DNA from: Promicromonospora panici
GTDB lineage: Bacteria; Actinomycetota; Actinomycetes; Actinomycetales; Cellulomonadaceae
Length of the DNA stretch: 35,926 nt
Assembly: GCF_900608595.1 (NCBI RefSeq)
Contig: NZ_UWYY01000034.1
Location: 1 to 35,926 of the forward strand
Reading direction: 5' to 3'
Shown here: piece by piece, positions 30,875 to 35,926 of the stretch
How positions within the stretch are numbered: the first letter of the stretch is position 1
Layout: each line of letters starts with the position of its first letter
Notes under the pieces: model-generated
Told to the model about the DNA's origin: nothing
What the model saw: the letters and a program-made list of their open reading frames with translations, nothing else
Databases searched by the model: none
Made by a program: the position numbers and the translations under genes

Positions 30875-31719
30875 CGCGAGAGGGCACCACGAAGTGCTGC
30901 CCCGAACTCCTCAGGACGTTCCATCCACGGATGATGGCCTGCTCCCGGGATGATGGTCACGTCGCAGCCCAGCTCCACGGCCAGCTGCCGCAGGCTTGCT
31001 GCGGGGCGGGGATCGTCCGCACCGCCGATGATCGCAGAACCGGCGGGAAGGGCCGCACGCAGCCGGCCGATGTCGCCGTCCAGCGGGTAAGTCCGCTTAT
31101 CGGCATTGAGCTGGGCATTCATTGTCCAGTTGATCGGACGCAGCCTGCGCGCGGACGCCGTCGCCCATTCCCACGCGTGGTCCTGGTCGGCGTGGTCGGT
31201 GAACCACGACAACGCCAGGTACTCGATCTCCTCCTCGTCGGTGCGCGAGGTGAGCGCGTCGAGCTGTTCGAGCCGGGCTTGCTGGGAATCGGAGCGACGC
31301 GCCCGTTCCGCGGTACGCGTCGGATCGCGCCATGGCCCGACGAAGGGTCCGCAGAGGTAGACGACCCCCGCGACGCGCCCGGGATGCGCCCGCACGAAGA
31401 AGCTCGTCAGATCGGTTCCGTACGAATGCCCTACCAGGACCACCCGCTCATGGCCCCAGGCGTCGATCAGGTGGCCAAGATCTTGCACATGGCGAGCCAC
31501 GGTGTGCAGGCCGTCCCATCGGGAGCCGCCGGTTCCTCGCTGGTCGTAGCGATGCACCTGGGTCATGTCGTCGATCAAGGTCGAGACAGGCTCCAGGTAG
31601 TCAGGCAGTCCCGGCCCGCCGTGGACCAGGACGACCGGAGGCTTATCCACATCAGCAGAGCCCGACTGCCATGTCCTCAGCCGAACGCCATCGTCCATCT
31701 CGACCCGGCGCATCGTCAT
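30835..31719 (-). CDS. Alpha/beta hydrolase, proline iminopeptidase-like
   Basis: A 294-residue cytoplasmic hydrolase. The oxyanion motif HGGPG is at residues 33-37, as in proline iminopeptidase and related S33 enzymes; the nucleophile Ser99 lies in VGHSYG. YDQRGTGGS (58-66) is the matching S33 signature, and the His of the triad is in GAGHHPWM near 266. A cap domain lies between. No signal peptide. Start ATG at 31719, or Met3 at 31713; no clear Shine-Dalgarno sequence. It converges on DUF1990 with a 40-bp overlap. Epoxide hydrolase or esterase activity is possible; HGGPG favours an aminopeptidase-type enzyme. Confidence 0.9.
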   Translation of the reverse strand: MTMRRVEMDDGVRLRTWQSGSADVDKPPVVLVHGGPGLPDYLEPVSTLIDDMTQVHRYDQRGTGGSRWDGLHTVARHVQDLGHLIDAWGHERVVLVGHSYGTDLTSFFVRAHPGRVAGVVYLCGPFVGPWRDPTRTAERARRSDSQQARLEQLDALTSRTDEEEIEYLALSWFTDHADQDHAWEWATASARRLRPINWTMNAQLNADKRTYPLDGDIGRLRAALPAGSAIIGGADDPRPAASLRQLAVELGCDVTIIPGAGHHPWMERPEEFGAALRGALSRQVAWSARRYRRR

Positions 31720-31784
31720 AGTGACGACACCCTACGGCGCGCTGCATCTGACCGGCGTCGCAACCTGAGGGGTTCTACCCGGGC

Positions 31785-31801
31785 CTCCCACCCGGCGGGA
31801 G
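31785..31801. promoter_or_regulatory. Palindrome CTCCC...GGGAG upstream of alcohol dehydrogenase
   Basis: A 17-bp imperfect palindrome (CTCCCACCCGGCGGGAG) about 85 bp before the dehydrogenase start. It resembles in style the palindrome before the second MmyB-like regulator, so both may be its operators. Confidence 0.35.
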
Positions 31802-31885
31802 CCCCGACGTTTGATGGGTTCCGACAGGAGCACACCGCCGCGCCGCATCGTCCGGCGCGGCGCACCCGAGCAAGGAGAGCCACCC

Positions 31886-32908
31886 ATGCGTGGAGTTGTC
31901 ATGTACGCCCCCGGCGACGTTCGCGTCGAGGAGCGCGAGGACGCCAAGATCGTCGAGCCGACCGACGCGGTGATCCGGGTGACCGCGGCCTGCATCTGCG
32001 GGTCGGACCTGTGGCCGTACCGCGGGATCGAGAAGCTGAACGGCCCCACCCCGATGGGGCACGAGTACATCGGGGTCGTGGACGAGGTGGGCGACGAGGT
32101 GCAGAACGTCAAGGTCGGCGACTACGTCGTCGGCTCGTTCGTCGCGTCCGACAACACCTGCGAGATCTGCCTGGCCGGGTACCAGTCCCGGTGCATCCAC
32201 AACGTGATGATGGGCTCGGTCGGCACGCAGGCCGAGCACGCCCGAATCCCGCTGGCCGACGGCACTCTCGTGCCGACGCCGGGCGAACCCGACAAGGACC
32301 TGGTCCCGTCGCTGCTGGCCGCCTCCGACGTCCTGGGCACCGGCTGGTTCGCCGCCGTGGCCGCCGAGGCCGGGCCTGGCAAGACCATCGCCGTCGTCGG
32401 TGACGGCGCCGTCGGCCTCTCGGCGGTCCTGGCCGCCAAGCAGCTCGGCGCCGAGCGCATCATCGTGTTCAGCCGCCACCCCGAGCGCCAGGCGCTGGCT
32501 CGCGAGTTCGGCGCCACCGACGTCATCGAGGAGCGCGGCGATGTCGGCGCGGCGAAGGTCAAGGAGCTGACCGGCGGGTACGGCGCCCACGGCGTCGTCG
32601 AGGCGGTGGGCACCGAGGAGTCGATGTGGCAGGCCATCCGCTCCGCCCGTGCCGGTGGGTACGTCGGCTACGTCGGCGTGACGCACGGCGTGCAGCTCGA
32701 TGGCCTGAAGCTGTTCTTCACCGGCGTCCACCTGCACGGCGGCCCCGCGCCCGTGCGGCGGTTCCTGCCCGAGCTGATCCAGCTCATCTGGGACCGTGCC
32801 ATCGACCCGGGCAAGGTCTTCGACCTCACCCTGCCGCTCGACGAGGCGGCCGAGGGTTACAAGGCGATGGACGAGCGGCGCGCCACCAAGGTGCTGCTCA
32901 CGCTCTGA
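31886..32908 (+). CDS. Zinc-dependent alcohol dehydrogenase (MDR family)
   Basis: A 340-residue medium-chain dehydrogenase. The catalytic zinc site has Cys38 in CICGSDLW and GHE near 58-60. The structural zinc lobe reads DNTCEICLAGYQSRC, with three of the four usual Cys and Asp/Asn in place of the first. The Rossmann motif VVGDGAVGLSAVLAAKQLGA lies near 170-190 and VFSRHPERQALA follows, with Ser-Arg-His after beta-2 favouring NADP(H). AAGGAGA 8 nt upstream supports the ATG. A MmyB-like regulator follows on the same strand after a palindromic repeat, a pairing common in actinobacteria. The alcohol or aldehyde substrate is unknown. Confidence 0.93.
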   Translation: MRGVVMYAPGDVRVEEREDAKIVEPTDAVIRVTAACICGSDLWPYRGIEKLNGPTPMGHEYIGVVDEVGDEVQNVKVGDYVVGSFVASDNTCEICLAGYQSRCIHNVMMGSVGTQAEHARIPLADGTLVPTPGEPDKDLVPSLLAASDVLGTGWFAAVAAEAGPGKTIAVVGDGAVGLSAVLAAKQLGAERIIVFSRHPERQALAREFGATDVIEERGDVGAAKVKELTGGYGAHGVVEAVGTEESMWQAIRSARAGGYVGYVGVTHGVQLDGLKLFFTGVHLHGGPAPVRRFLPELIQLIWDRAIDPGKVFDLTLPLDEAAEGYKAMDERRATKVLLTL

Positions 32909-32928
32909 TGCGTAGGCCCGACGCACAT

Positions 32929-32972
32929 GTGTCGGACGCACGGGTCACTCGGGTGACCTGTGCGTCTGACAC
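32929..32972. repeat. REP-like palindrome, copy 2
   Basis: Arms 32929-32948 and 32953-32972, 20 nt each, around the loop TCGG. All 20 positions pair in RNA, two of them as G-U. It begins 20 nt after the dehydrogenase stop. The right arm GTGACCTGTGCGTCTGACAC is almost identical to copy 1 at 15733-15776. The position suits a terminator or mRNA 3'-end stabiliser. Confidence 0.85.
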
Positions 32973-32986
32973 CGGCACGGGTGGGG

Positions 32987-33001
32987 GGTCCCGGCGGGAC
33001 C
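32987..33001. promoter_or_regulatory. Palindrome GGTCCC-GGC-GGGACC before second MmyB-like regulator
   Basis: Perfect 6-bp arms with a 3-nt centre, 36 bp before the regulator start. It could be its autoregulatory operator. Confidence 0.4.
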
Positions 33002-33037
33002 TCCCACCTCCAGCGGGTCGTACCTATGGTTGACGGC

Positions 33038-33964
33038 ATGAGCACCAAGGACGAGGTGCGGGAGTTCCTGGTCTCCCGCCGCGCGAACGTCACCCCGCAG
33101 CAGGCCGGCATCCCCGACTTCGGCGGCGAGCGGCGCGTGCCCGGTCTGCGGCGCGAGGAGGTGGCGATGCTCGCCGGCGTCAGCCCGGACTACTACACCC
33201 GGCTGGAGCGCGGCAACATCCGCGGGGCGTCCGAGAGCGTGCTGGAGGCGATCGCCCGAGCCCTGCAGCTCAACGACGCCGAGCGCGAGTACCTGTTCGA
33301 TCTCGCCCGCACCGCTCCCGCCGCCGCGGCGCGCATCAGGAAGCCCCCGGCCCAGTCGGTGCGCACCTCCGTGCAGCGTGTCCTGGACAACATGACCGTG
33401 CCCGCGGTCGTGCACAACGCGCACCAGGATCTCGTCGCGGCCAACCTGATGGGCCGGGCCCTGTACGCGCCGCACTTCGACACCGACAGCACACCCAACA
33501 TCGCCCGGTTCATCTTCCTGGACCGCCGTGCCCAGGACTTCTACGTCGACTGGCCCCAGGCCCGGCGGACCGTCGCGGCGATCGTGCGCCTGGAAGCGGG
33601 GCGCGACCCGCTCAACAAGGAGCTCACCGCGCTCATCGGTGAGCTGTCCACCCGCAGCCCCCAGTTCCGCCAGGACTGGGCCGGGCACAACGTCCACGAG
33701 CACCGCACCGGGGTCAAGTCGTTCCGCCACCCCGAAGTGGGCCCCGTCACCGTGGCGTTCGACGTCTTCGCGATGCCGGGCGAGGCGGGCCTGCAGATCG
33801 TCACCTACAGCCCTCCCCCGAACACCGACTCCGCCGACAAGTTCGCACTGCTGGCGAGTTGGGCCGCGACCAGGGAGTCCGAGCGGGAGGCAGGGCGCGT
33901 CTCCGACGTCGGCCTGGTGAGCAGGCCGGTCACCGGTGCCACACATCCGGTGACCAACGACTGA
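33038..33964 (+). CDS. XRE regulator with MmyB-like ligand domain (second copy)
   Basis: A 308-residue regulator, paralogous to the one at 25670-26542. The helix-turn-helix (VREFLVSRRANVTPQQAGIP, RRVPGLRREEVAMLAGVSPDYYTRLERG) and ligand domain (ARFIFLDRRAQDFYVDW, FRHPEVGPVTVAFDVFAM, DKFALLASWAAT) align almost end to end. The ATG at 33038 is preferred to 33026 because it matches the paralogue start and because TATGGT ends 7 nt upstream, a leaderless layout. An extra 30-residue tail follows the family end. It lies downstream of the alcohol dehydrogenase on the same strand and probably regulates it. Confidence 0.92.
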   Translation: MSTKDEVREFLVSRRANVTPQQAGIPDFGGERRVPGLRREEVAMLAGVSPDYYTRLERGNIRGASESVLEAIARALQLNDAEREYLFDLARTAPAAAARIRKPPAQSVRTSVQRVLDNMTVPAVVHNAHQDLVAANLMGRALYAPHFDTDSTPNIARFIFLDRRAQDFYVDWPQARRTVAAIVRLEAGRDPLNKELTALIGELSTRSPQFRQDWAGHNVHEHRTGVKSFRHPEVGPVTVAFDVFAMPGEAGLQIVTYSPPPNTDSADKFALLASWAATRESEREAGRVSDVGLVSRPVTGATHPVTND

Positions 33965-34144
33965 GCTGCGCGGATCGCTGCCTCAGTGGCAGGTCACGCG
34001 CGTTGTTGACCTCTGTGGGGTCGTCGAGGGCGTGGCCTCGGGAGTCACTGCAAGCCAAGCCCGGCAAGCCCTCGGCACGGGCGCGCCCCGACCGCAGGGG
34101 TTCTGGAACGGCCCGCAGACGGCGACTCGCTGGCGCTTGAAGAG

Positions 34145-34153
34145 TTATCCACA
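34145..34153 (+). promoter_or_regulatory. DnaA-box match TTATCCACA
   Basis: A perfect match to the DnaA consensus 9-mer 31 bp before the HNH gene start. It is isolated, with no cluster of boxes or AT-rich unwinding region, so it is not an origin. It may bind DnaA to regulate the gene. Confidence 0.45.
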
Positions 34154-34175
34154 GATTTCAAATACACCCTGCAGG

Positions 34176-34191
34176 GCGTACGAATGTTCGA
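34176..34191. promoter_or_regulatory. Probable LexA (SOS) box over HNH start
   Basis: GCGTACGAATGTTCGA matches the actinobacterial consensus TCGAAC-N4-GTTCGA at all six bases of the right half and four of six in the left. The ATG at 34184 falls inside it. Mycobacterial 13E12-repeat genes, the same family, are known LexA targets. Confidence 0.55.
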
Positions 34192-35926
34192 GACAATGGA
34201 GGCAGCGAACAGCAATGGGCTAGCGAACAGCAATGGGCTAGCGGACGGGTGGGGGTGGGGACCGGTGGAGTCGACGAACGACGCGCCTGGTGGTCTGCCG
34301 CCTGCCCGGTCGGCCGAAGAGGCACTGGCCCGGATCGATGCCGCGATCGGTGACCTGGCGAACCTGACCGCTGCGGAGGTGCTGGACGGCTGGAACGCTC
34401 CGAACATCGGCCGCCTGATCGAGACACACACCCACATCCGCCGGGCCACGGGCCGCTTGGACGGTATCCGGTACACCCTGTTGCCGCGGATCGAGACGGA
34501 GGGCTCCTGGCGCACGGGTGGCATGGCGCGCACGTTCAAGACCTGGCTGCGGCTGCACGAGGGCGTGTCGGCGAACACCGCGGACAAGGACCTGAGAATG
34601 GCGCACCGCCTGGACACCGCGTTGCCGGTGACGCGGGAGCGTCTGGTGGCTGGTGTGCTGGGTGCGGATCACGCGAGGGTGATGGCCGAGGTCGGGCCGA
34701 CCAGTGAGACCCGTACCGACGCGTTGGGGTGGCTGATCGATACCCGCACCGGGGAGACGACCACGCCGGAGCTGTTCGTGCAGACGGTCGCGGTGGACTT
34801 CCCCGACCCCGCGGACGACCCGGGCGGTGACCGGACGCGTGACCTGATCACCGGTGTCCTGGAGACGGCGGTCGCGGACGGGACCCTGGCCACGGGTGAG
34901 GGTGTGGTGCTGCGCGAGGCGGACCTGTTGGATGCGGACCGGTTCCGGGTGGTGGCGAAGAAGTTCGCGTCGGTGACTGACCCGGACACCGACGACCGCG
35001 ATGATGACAAGGCCGCCCAGGGTGAGTTCGTGGACCTGTCCAAGACGTTCGGTGGGTATCACCTGGAAGGGTTCCTGACCGATGAGCATGGCCTGCTGGT
35101 GCAGACCGCGATCACCGCCGTCACCGGCGCACCCGCGGCGGAGGACACCAGGACAACCAGCCAGCGTCGGGCGCAGGGCCTGGCCGATGTGGCTCGGGTG
35201 GTGCTGGACACGAACCAGGCCTCCCCCGGGGCAGCGGTCCTGCCGCACCTGACCGTGAGCGTGCCGTGGACCGAGTTCGTCGCCCAGGTCACCCGCACTC
35301 GTGAGGGGCTGTGCCTGACCTGCGGACAGACCACGCCCGCACGCGGCACCCGGGTCGGCCTGCCGGGCACGACCGGCACGACCGGCATTGCAGGCACGGC
35401 CGACGGAGGCACCGCGGGCCCGGCGAGCACGACGACGGCGGGCTGGGACGCCGCCGGGTGGGCCGCGGTCGGCACCACGACGCTGTCCGGGCTGTTGTCC
35501 ACGCCGGGTCCGGTGTTCACCGAGACCGGCGGCCGGATACCCCGGGCACTGCTGCGCCGTCTGGCGTGTGACAGCCGGATCACCCGGGTCGTGTTCGGCC
35601 CGGACGGCGCCGTGCTGGACGTCGGGCGCGCCCAACGCACCGTGACGGGGCAGATGCGTCGCGCGGTGATCGCGCGGGACCAGCATTGCGTCTATCCCGG
35701 GTGTGACCAGCCGCCATCACGCTGCGAGGTCCACCACGCCGTCCAGCACTGGGCCGACGGCGGGAACACCTCCGTCGCCAACAGCGCCCTGCTGTGCTGG
35801 CACCACCATGCCCTGGTCGACGCCAAGGGCATCAGCATGCACTGGGCCGGAAAGCCCACCACCGACAGCACTGGGGCGAGCACCCTGGCGGAGACCGGGT
35901 GGTCGATCACCGACGACCACGGGCAT
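34184..35926 (+). CDS. DUF222 / HNH endonuclease (13E12 family), 3' end outside window
   Basis: At least 581 residues, open to the window edge. The DUF222 domain occupies about residues 45-420 (EEALARIDAAIGDLANLTAAEVLDGW, FKTWLRLHEGVSANTADKDLRMAHRL, RRAQGLADVARVVLD). The HNH nuclease lies near 503-547 with CVYPGCDQPPSRCEVHHAVQHW, GGNTSVANSALLCWHHH. Both the paired Cys of the zinc site and the HNH residues are intact, so it may be active. A Gly/Thr/Ala-rich linker fills about 390-430. Starts at 34184, 34196 or GTG 34266 are all possible; I give the first. Two 18-bp tandem repeats encode NSNGLA twice near the start. A SOS box and a DnaA box precede it. The family is usually multicopy and linked to mobile DNA. 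Confidence 0.88.
   Translation, partial: MFETMEAANSNGLANSNGLADGWGWGPVESTNDAPGGLPPARSAEEALARIDAAIGDLANLTAAEVLDGWNAPNIGRLIETHTHIRRATGRLDGIRYTLLPRIETEGSWRTGGMARTFKTWLRLHEGVSANTADKDLRMAHRLDTALPVTRERLVAGVLGADHARVMAEVGPTSETRTDALGWLIDTRTGETTTPELFVQTVAVDFPDPADDPGGDRTRDLITGVLETAVADGTLATGEGVVLREADLLDADRFRVVAKKFASVTDPDTDDRDDDKAAQGEFVDLSKTFGGYHLEGFLTDEHGLLVQTAITAVTGAPAAEDTRTTSQRRAQGLADVARVVLDTNQASPGAAVLPHLTVSVPWTEFVAQVTRTREGLCLTCGQTTPARGTRVGLPGTTGTTGIAGTADGGTAGPASTTTAGWDAAGWAAVGTTTLSGLLSTPGPVFTETGGRIPRALLRRLACDSRITRVVFGPDGAVLDVGRAQRTVTGQMRRAVIARDQHCVYPGCDQPPSRCEVHHAVQHWADGGNTSVANSALLCWHHHALVDAKGISMHWAGKPTTDSTGASTLAETGWSITDDHGH
34204..34239 (+). repeat. Two tandem 18-bp repeats near HNH start
   Basis: AGCGAACAGCAATGGGCT occurs twice in a row (34204-34221 and 34222-34239), plus four more matching bases. 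Its length is a multiple of three, so changes in copy number would keep the frame. Confidence 0.85.

Noticed and set aside
34145..34153. Replication origin at the DnaA box
   Set aside because: Only one box, no AT-rich unwinding element and no dnaA or dnaN gene nearby.
33965..34183. Small coding genes between the second MmyB-like regulator and the HNH gene
   Set aside because: Short open frames exist but show no family motif and no ribosome-binding site. Only a weak inverted repeat (AGGTCA with TGACCT near 33990-34015) and the DnaA box were noted.
1..35926. CRISPR array, insertion sequence or prophage
   Set aside because: No regularly spaced direct repeats and no transposase, integrase or phage gene were found. 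The only repeats are the palindromes and short tandem copies listed.

Overview
The window is high-GC DNA with tightly packed genes, frequent ATGA stop/start overlaps, GTG and TTG starts, and several regulator genes that seem to lack a leader. Family content (GH125, GH5, GH3, GH43, a DUF222-HNH gene of the 13E12 type, two MmyB-like regulators, CUT1 sugar transporters without an ATPase) points to an actinobacterium, most likely a soil or plant-associated Micrococcales such as a relative of Cellulomonas, Cellulosimicrobium, Isoptericola or Promicromonospora. The genus is inference.

Left block (1-6047). A two-component system (histidine kinase cut by the window edge, plus an OmpR-type regulator) diverges from a four-gene operon: MoxR AAA+ ATPase, DUF58 protein, BatA-like von Willebrand A membrane protein and a membrane-anchored trypsin-like protease. 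The shared 115-bp gap holds four 11-bp direct repeats, a likely binding site for the regulator.

Second block (6073-10071). After a winged-helix (AlkZ-like) pseudogene with a large internal deletion come an ACC deaminase and its GntR regulator, which has a near-perfect palindrome over its start codon, and then an N-acyl-D-amino-acid deacylase.

Two sugar-utilisation divergons follow. Locus 1 (10082-19316) has a LacI regulator and a GH5 enzyme on the minus strand, and a substrate-binding lipoprotein, two permeases, a GH3 enzyme and a GH125 alpha-mannosidase on the plus strand. Twin operators 33 bp apart lie in the divergent region. The combination suggests cytoplasmic breakdown of imported mannose-containing oligosaccharides, perhaps N-glycan cores. 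Locus 2 (19456-25254) has a second binding protein with two permeases, a GH43 enzyme and a second LacI regulator, with a perfect 16-bp palindrome as operator. It probably handles xylo- or arabino-oligosaccharides. Neither locus encodes an ATPase, so both probably share a MsiK-type one encoded elsewhere.

Right block (25337-35926). This is a patchwork of small units: a truncated PIN-toxin remnant, a MmyB-like regulator divergent from a Bcr/CflA-type efflux pump, a cyclophilin-fold lipoprotein, a sulfotransferase, CutA, a broken HTH gene, a DUF1990 protein, an alpha/beta hydrolase, a zinc alcohol dehydrogenase with a second MmyB-like regulator, and a DUF222-HNH gene running off the right edge with an apparent SOS box on its start.

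The least explained structures are palindromes: a 44-nt repeat present twice (once inside the GH3 coding sequence), an 83-nt ungapped palindrome between converging operons, a 19-bp-arm hairpin between lacI and the GH5 gene, and a perfect 39-bp palindrome inside a lipoprotein gene. No CRISPR array, tRNA, rRNA or intact insertion sequence was seen.
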